DNA from: Emticicia sp. 21SJ11W-3
GTDB lineage: Bacteria > Bacteroidota > Bacteroidia > Cytophagales > Spirosomataceae
DNA: 64,000 nt
NCBI RefSeq assembly: GCF_024138715.1
Contig: NZ_CP092074.1
Span: forward strand, 2,666,001 to 2,730,000
Direction of reading: 5' to 3'
The notes beneath the pieces are model-generated. The model made no database searches. It was not told where the DNA came from and was given only the letters and a program-made list of their open reading frames with translations. Below are positions 47,341 through 56,985 of this stretch, piece by piece. Position 1 is the first letter of the stretch. Every line of letters starts with the position of its first letter. Both the position numbers and the translations under genes were made by a program.

Positions 47341-47919
47341 TCAGGATGCTTCTGGCTCGTCGTCGTCTTCATCGTCGGGCTGTAGGTTGCTATTGTCCAG
47401 ATAAACCTCCATTAGCCCCTCCGGCAAATGCGTGTACAACTCTTTTTTGTCGCGGTCAACTGTCTTTACTATGTCGTCATTAATCGGAATCAGTATTTCT
47501 GTGCCTTCATAATGCATAGCTATGAGGTCCTGGCGGTCTGATGTATACACAGCCAGAACTTTGCCCAGTTTACCTTTTACGTTGTCTACTACCGTGAAAT
47601 CGATAATCTCATGGTAATAAAACTGGTCGTTGTCTTCCAGCTCAGGCAGGTTGTCTTCCGGCAGATAAATATCACAGTTTACGAGTTTTTGCGCCTCTTC
47701 TATGGTATCTATGTCTTCAAACTTGATGATAGACTTGGCAGGTCTAATCTGGATTTCTTCTACAAAATGAGGCACCAGCTCTCCTTTTATTTCAAGCAGA
47801 ACAGAATCAAGCTCTTCGTAGTCTTCAGGATAATCAACATCAAGCCAGATGGCCAGTTCGCCTTTCAGACCATGAGTTTTGGTTATTTTACCTAATAAAT
47901 AGCAATCCTCTTTTGTCAT
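47341..47919 (-). CDS. rimM: Ribosome maturation factor RimM
   Basis: 192 residues. The N-terminal domain has '[30 protein letters not shown]', and the PRC-barrel half has '[59 protein letters not shown]'. The tail is very acidic (ends [11 protein letters not shown]). RimM helps fold the 30S head and binds S19. A terminator separates it from rpsP (47937-47967), so part of its expression depends on read-through or a private promoter. Confidence 0.96.
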   Translation of the reverse strand: MTKEDCYLLGKITKTHGLKGELAIWLDVDYPEDYEELDSVLLEIKGELVPHFVEEIQIRPAKSIIKFEDIDTIEEAQKLVNCDIYLPEDNLPELEDNDQFYYHEIIDFTVVDNVKGKLGKVLAVYTSDRQDLIAMHYEGTEILIPINDDIVKTVDRDKKELYTHLPEGLMEVYLDNSNLQPDDEDDDEPEAS

Positions 47920-47936
47920 AACATTTTTGATTCAAT

Positions 47937-47967
47937 ATAAAAATCCCCGCTTTTGGGCGAGGATTTT
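47937..47967 (-). terminator. Terminator between rpsP and rimM
   Basis: On the minus strand AAAATCCTCGC pairs with GCGGGGATTTT (one U-G wobble), loop CCAAAA, then T. The wobble pairs only in minus-strand RNA, which fits the direction of rpsP. Confidence 0.82.
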
Positions 47968-47996
47968 TTATAATTTCGTTAGATGGAATCTCCGAA

Positions 47997-48542
47997 TTAT
48001 GCTTCTGCTGATTCTTCAGTTGCTTCTGTTGCAGGCGCTTCTTCTTCAGCAGGGGCTGCTGCAGCGGCGGCAGCTGCTTCAGCGTCAGCAATAACTTTTT
48101 GCTGAGCGGCTTCCATATCAGCGCGTTTTTTACGTTCTGCTTCAAATGCTGCTTTTTTAGCTGCATCTTTGCCTTCAGAAAGTTTGGCAATTCTTGATTC
48201 GCGGTTTTCTTGTCTTTCTTTAGACCAAGACTCGAAACGAGCATCTGCTACATCCTGAGTAATGGCTCCTTTATTTACACCAATCTGAAGGTGTTTTTTA
48301 AGCAATATACCTTTTACTGACAAGATTTTACGGGTGGTATCGGTTGGTTCTGCACCTACCATTAACCAGTAAAGGGCTCTCTCATCTTTCAATATGATGC
48401 CCGCAGGGGTAGATTGAGGATTGTACTGACCTAATTTCTCGATAAATTTACCATCACGTGGTGAACGAGCGTCAGCTACTACGATGTCATACAATGGAGC
48501 TTTTTTGCGTCCTCTTTTTGCTAATCTGATTTTAACTGCCAT
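47997..48542 (-). CDS. rpsP: 30S ribosomal protein bS16 with long acidic tail
   Basis: The open frame starts at 48596, but the family N-terminus '[24 protein letters not shown]' begins at ATG 48542. The first ~85 residues are standard S16. The remaining ~95 form a charged helix followed by an Ala/Glu-rich tail ('[24 protein letters not shown]'), a C-terminal extension commonly seen in this phylum. Its promoter lies inside the terminator region of rnpB. Confidence 0.95.
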   Translation of the reverse strand: MAVKIRLAKRGRKKAPLYDIVVADARSPRDGKFIEKLGQYNPQSTPAGIILKDERALYWLMVGAEPTDTTRKILSVKGILLKKHLQIGVNKGAITQDVADARFESWSKERQENRESRIAKLSEGKDAAKKAAFEAERKKRADMEAAQQKVIADAEAAAAAAAAPAEEEAPATEATEESAEA

Positions 48543-48593
48543 TTTTTTCTGTTTTAATGGGGAACCCGTCCCCTTTGCGCATTTTTTGGACTG

Positions 48594-48623
48594 CAAAATT
48601 ATAAAAAATCCTTACGAAATCAA
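48594..48623 (-). promoter_or_regulatory. Promoter of rpsP
   Basis: Minus strand: TTG (48623-48621), 19 bases, TAATTTTG (48601-48594). It is embedded in the 3' half of the rnpB terminator hairpin. Confidence 0.7.
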
Positions 48624-48645
48624 AGTTTCATAAGGATTTTTTATG
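48600..48645 (-). terminator. Terminator of rnpB
   Basis: AAAAAATCCTTA and TAAGGATTTTTT flank an inner GAAA/TTTC pair. A long A/T-bordered hairpin after the 3' end of RNase P RNA. Confidence 0.8.
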
Positions 48646-48679
48646 ACCAATGCCTATTTTAACATTATAAAGTATCTTA

Positions 48680-49083
48680 AGAAGAAAAAAGCGAACCTGT
48701 AAGCCGAATTCTGTCTTTAACATTTCTGCTAAAGTCTTATCATTTATCTGGAACAACAGTTGCCTGCTGCTTCTATCAACCTACCCTCCGACTCGAGCGA
48801 GCAGCCCTTAAGCTATCTTTGCAGATGGCTGTGTCGGTTTATTTGGTCTTTCAGTTCATGAGGTTTACCATGCCCTGTCTGTCACCAGACAAGCGGTAGG
48901 CTCTTACCCTACCTTTTCACCCTTACCTTGCGGCGGTATATTTTCTGCGGCACTGGCTGTAGGCAATCAGTCGCCCGATTCCCCCCTACCCGTTAGGTAG
49001 CATGATGCTCTGCACTGTTCGGACTTTCCTCAACTCTTCGGTTTGCACCTTGTAGCAGCGATAAGACGGCCCGCTTTTTTCTA
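48680..49083 (-). ncRNA. rnpB: RNase P RNA (class A)
   Basis: Read on the minus strand, the hallmark GAGGAAAGTCCGAACAG lies near 49030-49014 and the conserved 3' ACAGAATTCGGCTTA near 48718-48700. Terminal pairing of AAAAAAGCG at the 5' end with CGCTTTTTTC at the 3' end closes P1. 'GGGTGAAAAGGTAGGGTAAGAG'-like and other conserved core segments are present between. It is the catalytic RNA that trims tRNA 5' leaders. Ends are set from the promoter and P1 pairing and may be off by a few bases. Confidence 0.95.
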
Positions 49084-49087
49084 CACA

Positions 49088-49118
49088 CAAAGGTAGAAAC
49101 TCCCCTGCTGGCAAACAA
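49088..49118 (-). promoter_or_regulatory. Promoter of rnpB
   Basis: Minus strand: TTG (49118-49116), 20 bases, TACCTTTG (49095-49088). Predicted start about 49081-49083, just before the P1 stem. Confidence 0.8.
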
Positions 49119-49224
49119 TATTTAAAAAAAATATTCTTATTTCGGTGGCTGGGTCATTAGCAGTTTCCCGACTCATTAAACTTCGCCAAAAATAAACTAA
49201 TTAATTTTTATGCGATACGCCACC

Positions 49225-50634
49225 TTACATTCCGTCTACCTTCAATTCTACTTTTCCTTTAGCAACAACCACTGCAACAATGCTTGACGGTGTCAGATAA
49301 ACTTTATCTGGCGTTACGCTTTCAATCTTTCCGGCCAGCTTCACTCCTTTTTTGTACTCGGTGTTCATGGCAGACTCAACGTTTTGTTTGGCATAAGCGA
49401 GCAGCTCATCTATTGGCAGGCCATATTGTTCTTCAATCATTTTCACCATTTTGCCTTCTAACAGCCACGATGCCGCCCTGGCCAGTATATTCTTGGTTTT
49501 GATATCAAACTGGGTATTGCTCAACACTATGCTTTTTCTGGCCGGGCTGTAAACCGGGATACCCTTTATGTATATAGTGCCTTTCAGTTTGCCTTTTATC
49601 ATGGCCTTTATAACCAGATACTCGTCACTACCGTAAATATCAAGATCGGTTACTTCTATTTTATACTTACCGTCTTTGAAATCATACACCTGGCCTACAA
49701 ACATTTTTTTGGCAATGGCGGCAGCTTCTGTAAATGGCACGTCGCTCATTAACCCCACCTGAAAATCGTTTGGTATGCTCTGCACCAGTTTCAGATTAGG
49801 TATAGTGCTTACAGAAAACGGAGCGAATGGCTTTTCGCCGGTAATGGTTTCGGTGTAAGCCTTTAAACCAAGCACCGACCTTACGTTTCTTCCGGCGGTT
49901 ACCAGTGGGGTCATCAGCACCTCAAGCGGCGTTATTTTAACCCAGGTCCGGTATTCTGCCGACACCTGATACGGTTGCAGGGCGGCGTTCCATGCCTGTA
50001 TAACATAAGGCTTGATTGACAGATTTTTGGCAACGGCATCATCTATTGAGCGCGCAAAACCTGACTGATTGTTATCTATTATTTTACCGATAATGAAATC
50101 TATCGGAATATCTATACCCAGGTTAACTTTAGGCTTGGTAATCCACTGGTAGCCGTTAGGCGATGTTGAGGTCTGAACGGCCCAGTCTGGCCTGATGGTA
50201 AACCTTGTTGAGAACTTCATGTTGATTTCAAACTCAACAGGAATGTACTTTTTGAAGCCAAAGGCGCCGATACCCTGCTCTGCCCATACTTTCAGCGGAA
50301 CCGTGAAATCAAAAACATCATTGGTGGCTGCTGTAATAATAATATTAGATTTTTTCCAGACCTTACATTTAAAGTCGTCATTATTATTATCAGTATAGCT
50401 GTTATCTTCGTAAATAAGCCCGGAGATACTGGCATTGATTTGCTTTTCGATGTCGGCCATCGAAATATTAAATGGTATGCTGATATTAGATAAGACTTTT
50501 TCCACTTTTACTGAATCTTGCAGGTATTTTTCTACCGGGGCTTCGGGTTCTGCCGTTTTTTGGGCAACGGCTTCATGATTTGAATACAAAAGTGCGCTTA
50601 CAAACAAACAACAGACAATTGTTAGCTTCTTCAT
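49225..50634 (-). CDS. DUF4403 family exported protein (469 aa)
   Basis: Signal peptide 'MKKLTIVCCLFVSALLYSNHEAVAQ'. The body is alternating beta-strand and amphipathic sequence with 'SNISIPFNISMADIEKQINASISGLIYED' near 50-75, then 'VPLKVWAEQGIGAFGFKKY', typical of DUF4403, a lipid-transfer-like (BPI/TULIP-like) family in Bacteroidota. That relation is my recollection. It is likely periplasmic. It stands alone with about 70 bases to the DUF2027-Smr gene. Function unproven. Confidence 0.82.
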   Translation of the reverse strand: MKKLTIVCCLFVSALLYSNHEAVAQKTAEPEAPVEKYLQDSVKVEKVLSNISIPFNISMADIEKQINASISGLIYEDNSYTDNNNDDFKCKVWKKSNIIITAATNDVFDFTVPLKVWAEQGIGAFGFKKYIPVEFEINMKFSTRFTIRPDWAVQTSTSPNGYQWITKPKVNLGIDIPIDFIIGKIIDNNQSGFARSIDDAVAKNLSIKPYVIQAWNAALQPYQVSAEYRTWVKITPLEVLMTPLVTAGRNVRSVLGLKAYTETITGEKPFAPFSVSTIPNLKLVQSIPNDFQVGLMSDVPFTEAAAIAKKMFVGQVYDFKDGKYKIEVTDLDIYGSDEYLVIKAMIKGKLKGTIYIKGIPVYSPARKSIVLSNTQFDIKTKNILARAASWLLEGKMVKMIEEQYGLPIDELLAYAKQNVESAMNTEYKKGVKLAGKIESVTPDKVYLTPSSIVAVVVAKGKVELKVDGM

Positions 50635-50702
50635 AGGGTATTGTTAATTGTACTTTTTTGAGCAAAACGTTTTTGACAACGAAAAAATTATGAGGTTTAA
50701 AT

Positions 50703-51701
50703 CTATTTTATCTTAATGCGGGTGGCGCCATAACCAAATTTTTCTTTCTGGGCGTCTTCAAACCACGCCACATTCTTATGGCCTGATAACCGGCGTTGAA
50801 TTTCCTGCCTTAAAACACCGTTACCCACACCGTGTATAAACGTTATATCGTCCATACCGCTGGCTATGGCTTGTTCAAACTTGCTCAGAAAAGTATTCAT
50901 CTGCAGCTCAAGCATCTCGGCGTTGTTGAGTGTCCTATGGTTTTTGGTAAGCTGCTCTATGTGTAAATCTACCATTGGCGCAGGCTTTTCGTAGGTTTTA
51001 GGCAATGTCTCAACCGACTTCTGGGCCATCATGCTTTCTTTTAGCTTGTTGGCATCTATTACCAGCTTGGGCTGAGGTTCTGCTTTTTCTGTGGGTATGG
51101 CTTCTGCGTCGTCGCTGTCAAGCTGGTACAAATACGATTCTCTTTCAAGAATGGGTGTTTTATTTTTATGATTAGGCCAGGTGTTGGCTCTGATTCTTAG
51201 CTTTTTAAACAAAGGCGGGCGCTCATCAAACGGCCCATTGTTAAAATAAAGCACTCTGATAGAGAAACTTCCCCAGGTTTCCATATCTTTAATCAACAAA
51301 TCAAGGCTTGATTTCTGATAACTTTTTGCATTAATTAAGCCACCTGCCAGGCCTACATGTATGCGGTCTGTGGTTAATGTAAGCGCAAAGGGCAGGTCCC
51401 AGTCTGTATTATTAACAATATTAACAGATACTTCTTTTTCGTTAACCGGCACAAATGCCAGAAAAATACCTTTGTCGGCCTTAATGGTGGGTTTGGTTTC
51501 TTTGGGTTTGTTAACTGCCGCAACGGGTGCAGGTTTAAAAAACTGTGTTTCTGTTTTTGATACAACGGCCAGTTCTCTCTTTAAAACCGGCAATTTAAAG
51601 CCGGCTTCAATTTCTACCTCAACAACGTTATCTTTTAAAAATCTGGTTATGATGCCTTCTTCTTTCGAATGTAATAATCTTACCTTGTCTCCTATATTCA
51701 T
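50703..51701 (-). CDS. DUF2027 and Smr-domain protein (332 aa)
   Basis: The N-terminus 'MNIGDKVRLLHSKEEGIITRFLKDNVVEVEIEAGFKLPVLKREL' forms a small beta-barrel typical of DUF2027. The middle is a beta-sandwich. The C-terminus carries an Smr domain (about 245-332, 'VDLHIEQLTKNHRTLNNAEMLELQMNTF ... ITFIHGVGNGVLRQEIQRRL'), the nuclease-like domain found at the end of MutS2. Without a MutS part it may act on RNA or stalled ribosomes, as SmrA/SmrB do elsewhere (established for those, inference here). Confidence 0.9.
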   Translation of the reverse strand: MNIGDKVRLLHSKEEGIITRFLKDNVVEVEIEAGFKLPVLKRELAVVSKTETQFFKPAPVAAVNKPKETKPTIKADKGIFLAFVPVNEKEVSVNIVNNTDWDLPFALTLTTDRIHVGLAGGLINAKSYQKSSLDLLIKDMETWGSFSIRVLYFNNGPFDERPPLFKKLRIRANTWPNHKNKTPILERESYLYQLDSDDAEAIPTEKAEPQPKLVIDANKLKESMMAQKSVETLPKTYEKPAPMVDLHIEQLTKNHRTLNNAEMLELQMNTFLSKFEQAIASGMDDITFIHGVGNGVLRQEIQRRLSGHKNVAWFEDAQKEKFGYGATRIKIK

Positions 51702-52228
51702 ACTTGCTTATAATTAATTAAACGCCATGCTGATTGCAAAATAATACGACAAACTCTATAACAGCATTATTAAAGAAATAATTTCAAAGAATTTACAAAA
51801 TTGAACGCATTTCTCTCGGAAAAATACTATTTCCTTCAAGCTTGGTATCTTTTAATTATGCAAAAAAATACTTGCCGGAAACGCAGTTAAAAAGACTGAT
51901 TCCGGGCATAAAAGCACAACAAAAAGTACCGAATAGTGAAAATACTAAATCTGATACAAATCTAAACAAAACTTCGTTTTATAATTTCCTATTTCATGAA
52001 ACAAGAAGTTAATCTAATAAGGGTCAACAAACATCTCATTTAAAAAATTGAAGCGGTTGTCATGCCTGATAAAGATATTTGAATGCTGCATTTGAAGCCG
52101 GTGCTGAAGCCATTAATGCCGAATAGATAGTGCCGGAATTGAAAAGGTTGAACAGCGATTAGACTAAAAAAAATACAATACACTAAGCATGACTGGTATA
52201 AATAAAATACAACACCTCACTAAAAATG
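51702..52228. other. Intergenic region with possible gene remnant
   Basis: No intact gene. From about 52060 to 52165 the plus strand reads as coding-like fragments broken by stops ('AFEAGAEAINAE', stop, 'IVPELKRLNSD'), with higher GC than its surroundings. It may be a decayed gene or chance. The rest is AT-rich and featureless. Confidence 0.35.
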
Positions 52229-52257
52229 ACAAAACAGGAGAAAAACCTCCTGTTTTT
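52229..52257 (-). terminator. Terminator of vWA gene
   Basis: AAAACAGGAG and CTCCTGTTTT around AAAAAC, with T-runs on both sides. Confidence 0.82.
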
Positions 52258-52315
52258 GAAATTTAATTTTCGCTAATAAGTTATATAAATCATTTATTAC
52301 GAATAAACCAGGTTT

Positions 52316-54403
52316 TTAGTAAGTACCCAGATACTTGCGCGACACCCACTCTACACTGGCCAGAGCCAGCAGCAAAAAGAACACCCATTTTAGATTAATG
52401 AACTCATTCATTTCTTCAATACTACTTATTTTATCGGGACTTTGGTTAGTTGATAAATACTCAGTCAGGTTATTTAAGCGGCCTGCTTCATAAAATTTAC
52501 CCTTGTTTTGCTGCGCCAGCGTGCGCAGTAAATTAAAGTCGGCGGTATGGGTGAGGTCTTCTAAGTCGGTATTTTGTACTACAAACTGGCCGCTTACTTC
52601 TTCGCTCTTGCCTAGTACCTGCGTTGCGGCCTTGTAGCGGTAAACGCCTTCGCCCAGGCCTGAAATTTCAAAACGGGTGTTGTCCTGGCTGATGGTATAG
52701 TTATAGCTTTTGGTAGCGCCTTTTTCATCGGTTATTTCCAGTCTGATGCTCTGGTTATATATCCGCTCGTAGATATCGTTATAGGCTTCATTTTCAAATA
52801 CAACTTTTTCATCTACCGAAAACTCTCTTGACACCGGATACACCCTCAGTTTACGTTTATCGTCTTTTATAGAAATCAGTTGCAGGGTTTTCATAAATAC
52901 CTCGTCTACAATTTCCTGCTTGTCGGTCAGGGCAAACTCTTCCAAACGCCATTGCCAGATGCCCTCAGCCGTTAAAACAGCCGATTTGCGTGCATTAGCA
53001 GTATTGGCAATCAGCAGCGGTTTAGGTGTAACCACTGCCCCTACACGTTGGTAAAGAATAATTTCACTGCCGGTTCCTGCCCGGTATTCGCCAAATGGCG
53101 CCAGAAGAGGCGGTAATTTTTCAAGAATACTCAGTTTATCGCCATCCAGATTAAAAAGGTTAAAGCTACTGTTAAATTTTGCGCTCACTTTATCTGCCCT
53201 TCCTGCCTGCGCCAGAATGCTAAGCGTTTGCTGTATGCCATTAAAACCAGCAATATTGGATTGATTACCCAGAATAAACAAAGTGGGCTTTGCCTGCGCC
53301 ATCAGGCGGTTCAGCAGGTTACCGCCTGCACCGTAGAGGTCTGGTAACTGGTGGAGAATGAGCACATCAAATGGCTGGGTGCCAATTTCATTAATATTAT
53401 CGCTCTGAAGTACCTTTACTGTTAGTTCATACAGCTCATTTTTCTCTATTATGGCCCTGATAGCCTTAATATCGGGGTGCGGAGCCAATGCCACCAGAAG
53501 AATTTTCTCTTTGCCGTCTACTACATCTATGTACACATCGCGGGCGTTGTTTCTGACAGTAAATTCTCCATTGAGCGGCACCATTTCAATTGTATAGCGC
53601 TGCAAGCCTTTTTGTTCTGCATTGCCATAAAAAGTTATCTGTTTCAGGTCGGTGTGCATATCAAAACTTACTGTTTGGCGGTCTATTATTTTTCCTCCGT
53701 GTTTCAGCAGAACCGAGGTTGTTTTACCTGTATACCCATAACTTGAAATTTCAGCCTGCACAGGAAACTTATTGCCCAGATAAGCGATCCGGTTGGCATA
53801 GATGGCGTTCAGCTTCACATCTCTTCTCAGGGTGGTATCACCTAAGCCAATGGTATGTACGTTAAAATTATACTTGCCATAGGTAGGCGAAACACCCGAA
53901 TTGGCTATTCCATCAGACACCAGTATTACATCTGTCAGGTTTCGGCCTTCATAATTATTCTTTATACCGGCCAGTAAGCCAGATAAATCGGTAGTTTTTT
54001 CGTTAAATTTTAAAGAATTGATGTCGTCGTTTAATTCAGTTTCACTCAATGTTTTAATCTCTACATTATTACCCTTGCTTTCAATTGCCTTTATCAGTTT
54101 CTGCAGATTGTCTTTCAGCGCATTTATTTTTTCTTCGCCGCCTTTAGCCATTGAGGCAGAGTTATCAACTGCCAGCACCACGGTAGGTTTCTCAATGCTT
54201 GTTTTATTGCTTCTCAACAGCGGGTTTACAAGTAAAAAAGCAAGCAGGGCAACCAGAATACCCCTGGCGACGGCCAAAAGCCGGTTTTGAAGCGTTGTAA
54301 AGTTTGATTTTTTCTGATAAAGTAGAAAGCTATATATACCACCTGCCAGTAAGCAAAGTAAGATAAACCAAGGAGAAGACTGAAAGATTAGTTCGGATTT
54401 CAT
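52316..54403 (-). CDS. Membrane vWA-domain protein (695 aa)
   Basis: Two N-terminal membrane helices (about 11-27, 'WFILLCLLAGGIYSFLL', and 43-60, 'LAVARGILVALLAFLLV'), then a von Willebrand A domain with the MIDAS motif 'DNSAS' (about 78-82) and 'VILVSDGIANSG' near 160. A long beta-rich region and a C-terminal membrane helix 'WVFFLLLALASVEWVSRKY' follow. The layout resembles BatA-type and related periplasmic vWA proteins. A longer frame starts at 54418, but ATG 54403 (MKSELIFQSSPW) gives the usual N-terminus. The partner is unknown. Confidence 0.85.
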   Translation of the reverse strand: MKSELIFQSSPWFILLCLLAGGIYSFLLYQKKSNFTTLQNRLLAVARGILVALLAFLLVNPLLRSNKTSIEKPTVVLAVDNSASMAKGGEEKINALKDNLQKLIKAIESKGNNVEIKTLSETELNDDINSLKFNEKTTDLSGLLAGIKNNYEGRNLTDVILVSDGIANSGVSPTYGKYNFNVHTIGLGDTTLRRDVKLNAIYANRIAYLGNKFPVQAEISSYGYTGKTTSVLLKHGGKIIDRQTVSFDMHTDLKQITFYGNAEQKGLQRYTIEMVPLNGEFTVRNNARDVYIDVVDGKEKILLVALAPHPDIKAIRAIIEKNELYELTVKVLQSDNINEIGTQPFDVLILHQLPDLYGAGGNLLNRLMAQAKPTLFILGNQSNIAGFNGIQQTLSILAQAGRADKVSAKFNSSFNLFNLDGDKLSILEKLPPLLAPFGEYRAGTGSEIILYQRVGAVVTPKPLLIANTANARKSAVLTAEGIWQWRLEEFALTDKQEIVDEVFMKTLQLISIKDDKRKLRVYPVSREFSVDEKVVFENEAYNDIYERIYNQSIRLEITDEKGATKSYNYTISQDNTRFEISGLGEGVYRYKAATQVLGKSEEVSGQFVVQNTDLEDLTHTADFNLLRTLAQQNKGKFYEAGRLNNLTEYLSTNQSPDKISSIEEMNEFINLKWVFFLLLALASVEWVSRKYLGTY

Positions 54404-54503
54404 AAACCCCGGCCCCATTCATAAACGGGAAATTCTTGTTAAAAAATGATACTACTAAAACAACACCATTGGTGGATAATTATTTTGCCAAGATACAAAA
54501 AAA

Positions 54504-54545
54504 TATCGTCAGGGACTATGTAAAACATCCCTGACGATACAAACT
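54504..54545 (-). terminator. Terminator of fabG
   Basis: Perfect 12-bp stem TATCGTCAGGGA (54504-54515) with 54528-54539. On the minus strand it is followed by a run of Ts. Confidence 0.88.
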
Positions 54546-54566
54546 ATAATTGATTATAAATGCGGC

Positions 54567-55313
54567 TTACATCAGCATACCGCCATCGACCTGTAATACC
54601 TGGCCTGTAACGTATTTTGACATGTCAGACGCCAGAAACACGCAGGCATTGGCCACTTCTTCTCCCTGGCCGGCACGTTTTAATGGTATATTTTTCAACC
54701 AGTCTTCCAATGCTTTTTCGTTCAGTTCGCCGGTCATTTCGGTTTCAATGAAACCAGGTGCAATGGCATTTGAACGGATATTTCTTGAACCCAGCTCTTT
54801 AGCTATTGATTTTGTAAAACCAATGATACCCGCTTTTGAGGCAGCGTAATTAGACTGGCCAGCGTTACCCATTAAGCCAACTACAGAGGTTACGTTGATA
54901 ATTGAACCCTGTTTGGCACGCATCATAGGCTTGGTTGCAGCTTTGGTAAGGTTGAAAACCGACTTCAGGTTTACACGCAACACTTCATCCCATTGGTCTT
55001 CAGACATTCGCATTAAAAGTGTATCACGCGTAATACCCGCATTATTTACTACAATATCTAGTGTTCCGAAGTCGGCCACTACATCGTTAACCAGTTGCTC
55101 AGCTGCCTGGTAGTCTGAGGCATCAGAGCGGTACCCTTTGGCCTTTATTCCATAAGCTGCCAGTTCGGCTTCTAAAGCCTGGCCTTTCTCAACGCTAGAC
55201 AAGTAAGTAAAGGCTATATTTGCACCTTGTTCTGCGAACTTTTTGGCGATTTCTCGCCCAATTCCTCGCGAAGCACCGGTTATCAGGGCTATTTTGTTCT
55301 CAAGTAATTTCAT
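54567..55313 (-). CDS. fabG: 3-oxoacyl-[acyl-carrier-protein] reductase
   Basis: 248 residues. NADP-binding 'GASRGIGREIAKKFAEQGANIAFTY', 'VVNNAGITRDTLLMRMSEDQWD' and the catalytic Ser plus YxxxK in 'SVVGLMGNAGQSNYAASKAG' (about 142-161), ending 'GQVLQVDGGMLM'. This is the classic FabG sequence, which reduces beta-ketoacyl-ACP in fatty acid elongation. It is followed on the same strand by an independent terminator, and the sterol-desaturase-type gene lies 23 bases upstream. Confidence 0.96.
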   Translation of the reverse strand: MKLLENKIALITGASRGIGREIAKKFAEQGANIAFTYLSSVEKGQALEAELAAYGIKAKGYRSDASDYQAAEQLVNDVVADFGTLDIVVNNAGITRDTLLMRMSEDQWDEVLRVNLKSVFNLTKAATKPMMRAKQGSIINVTSVVGLMGNAGQSNYAASKAGIIGFTKSIAKELGSRNIRSNAIAPGFIETEMTGELNEKALEDWLKNIPLKRAGQGEEVANACVFLASDMSKYVTGQVLQVDGGMLM

Positions 55314-55335
55314 GTATGATTAGATAATTAATGAA

Positions 55336-56307
55336 TTAAGTGTTCTGTGTCTTTTCTTTTTCAAGATCTGCTCTTAGTTCCTTACTGGTTTTGGTGCTGC
55401 CGTCATGCGACCAACCCGGGGGCTTATACATATATTTGAGCTTTGTTGTAAAATTAAGTGGTTTTCTGAGGTCTTTAAAGAGTTTTACCCACTCATGAAA
55501 CACAATATTGACGGCATTCCGGTTTTCTAAAGGTGAAACCAGACCATATTTAATAGGCAAATCGTCTATTTCTTCTTGAAAAGTACCAAACATTCTGTCC
55601 CAGATGGTAAGACACATACCCATGTTTTTATCAAGATACTCTATATTGGAAGCATGATGAACCCGGTGCTGAGAAGGTGTTACAATTACGTATTCTAATA
55701 ATATCCAGGGCATTTTACGAAACTTTGGTATGTAACTGGTATGCACCAGAATACCGTAAATCTGGGTGATTGAATACATAACGGCGATGTCGGCCACCTT
55801 GAATCCGAATAGCGACAACGGTAAAAAATAAATGAACCTGTAAAGCGGCTGAAACACCGATGAACGAAAGCCCACCGTTAAATTAAACTGCTCTGACGAA
55901 TGGTGTGTAACATGAGCCGCCCAGAAAAACCTTGAGTGATGATCAACATAGTGCAACACATAAAACACAAAATCTTCAGCAATAAAAAGTAAGCCCCAGT
56001 AAAGAAACGGATTCTGGATTTCAAAAAACCGGTATTGAAACGCCCAGGCCAATATGAGCCACGTAATACCCCTTGACAGCAAATCTATACCTCCGTTCAA
56101 TAACATGAGGTAAATATTAGTTAGGGTATCTTTAACAGTATAAAACCTGCGGTCCTGAATATTGCTGAGAATGATTTCCCCAAGAATCAAAACCGTATAT
56201 AAAGGGGTAGAAAAGATGATAATTATCTGCTCAACAGTAAACGCTTTAAGACTCTCGAACATAAAACAAACAATTAAAACTAAATAAATAGAAGCCACAG
56301 GCCTCAT
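55336..56307 (-). CDS. Sterol-desaturase/fatty-acid-hydroxylase family protein (323 aa)
   Basis: Several membrane helices, and all three histidine clusters of the di-iron family: 'HYVDHHSR' (about 119), 'HVTHHSSEQ' (about 132) and 'HRVHHASN' (about 214). These oxidise or hydroxylate lipid chains. The exact substrate is not visible. An alternative start at residue 16 (MFESLKAFT) exists. Located between rsmI and fabG on the same strand with short gaps, so lipid modification may be co-expressed with fatty-acid synthesis. Confidence 0.9.
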   Translation of the reverse strand: MRPVASIYLVLIVCFMFESLKAFTVEQIIIIFSTPLYTVLILGEIILSNIQDRRFYTVKDTLTNIYLMLLNGGIDLLSRGITWLILAWAFQYRFFEIQNPFLYWGLLFIAEDFVFYVLHYVDHHSRFFWAAHVTHHSSEQFNLTVGFRSSVFQPLYRFIYFLPLSLFGFKVADIAVMYSITQIYGILVHTSYIPKFRKMPWILLEYVIVTPSQHRVHHASNIEYLDKNMGMCLTIWDRMFGTFQEEIDDLPIKYGLVSPLENRNAVNIVFHEWVKLFKDLRKPLNFTTKLKYMYKPPGWSHDGSTKTSKELRADLEKEKTQNT

Positions 56308-56316
56308 AAATTGGTA

Positions 56317-56985
56317 TTAGCTGCAACCCTGCACTACAATAACTATCTCACCTTTAATGCTTCGGGTTGCAAAATTAGCAATAATTTCCGACAAAGTACC
56401 TCTCACGGTTTCTTCATACATCTTCGTGATTTCTCTGGAAACACTGGCCTGACGCTCTGCGCCAAAATATTCAACGAAGTTTTCCAAGGTTTTAAGCAAC
56501 CTAAACGGCGACTCATAAAAAATCATGGTTCTTTCTTCTGTAACGAGCGATTTGAGGCGTGTCTGCCGCCCTTTTTTTACCGGAAGAAAACCCTCAAAGG
56601 TGAATCTGTCGCAAGGTAAACCAGAATTTACCAGAGCAGGTACAAAAGCGGTGGCTCCGGGCAGGCAATCCACCTCAATTCCGTTCCGTATACATTCTCT
56701 TACCAACAAAAAGCCTGGGTCTGAAATGGCGGGAGTTCCGGCATCAGAAACCAGCACTATCTTCTCGCCTTTTTTTAATCTTTCTACAATTTTACCTATC
56801 GTCTGGTGCTCATTAAAGGCATGATGGCTCTGCAGCGGTTTGGAGATGCCCAGATGCTTAAGCAAAAAACCAGTATTTCTGGTATCTTCTGACAATATTA
56901 AATCAGCGTCTTTCAGTACATTAATGGCTCTTAATGTAATATCTTCAAGGTTTCCTATCGGTGTTGGAACAAGAACGAGCTTCAC
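56317..56985 (-). CDS. rsmI: 16S rRNA 2'-O-ribose C1402 methyltransferase
   Basis: The longest frame begins at 57012 with a TTG. The family start 'KLVLVPTPIGNLEDITLRAINVL' corresponds to GTG 56985 (222 aa), which I prefer. Motifs: 'LILSEDTRNTGFLLKHLGI', 'IVLVSDAGTPAISDPGFLLVREC' and 'CLPGATAFVPALVNSGLP', all of the RsmI (tetrapyrrole-methylase-fold) family. It methylates C1402 in the ribosomal P site. Ten bases upstream of the desaturase start. Confidence 0.94.
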   Translation of the reverse strand: MKLVLVPTPIGNLEDITLRAINVLKDADLILSEDTRNTGFLLKHLGISKPLQSHHAFNEHQTIGKIVERLKKGEKIVLVSDAGTPAISDPGFLLVRECIRNGIEVDCLPGATAFVPALVNSGLPCDRFTFEGFLPVKKGRQTRLKSLVTEERTMIFYESPFRLLKTLENFVEYFGAERQASVSREITKMYEETVRGTLSEIIANFATRSIKGEIVIVVQGCS

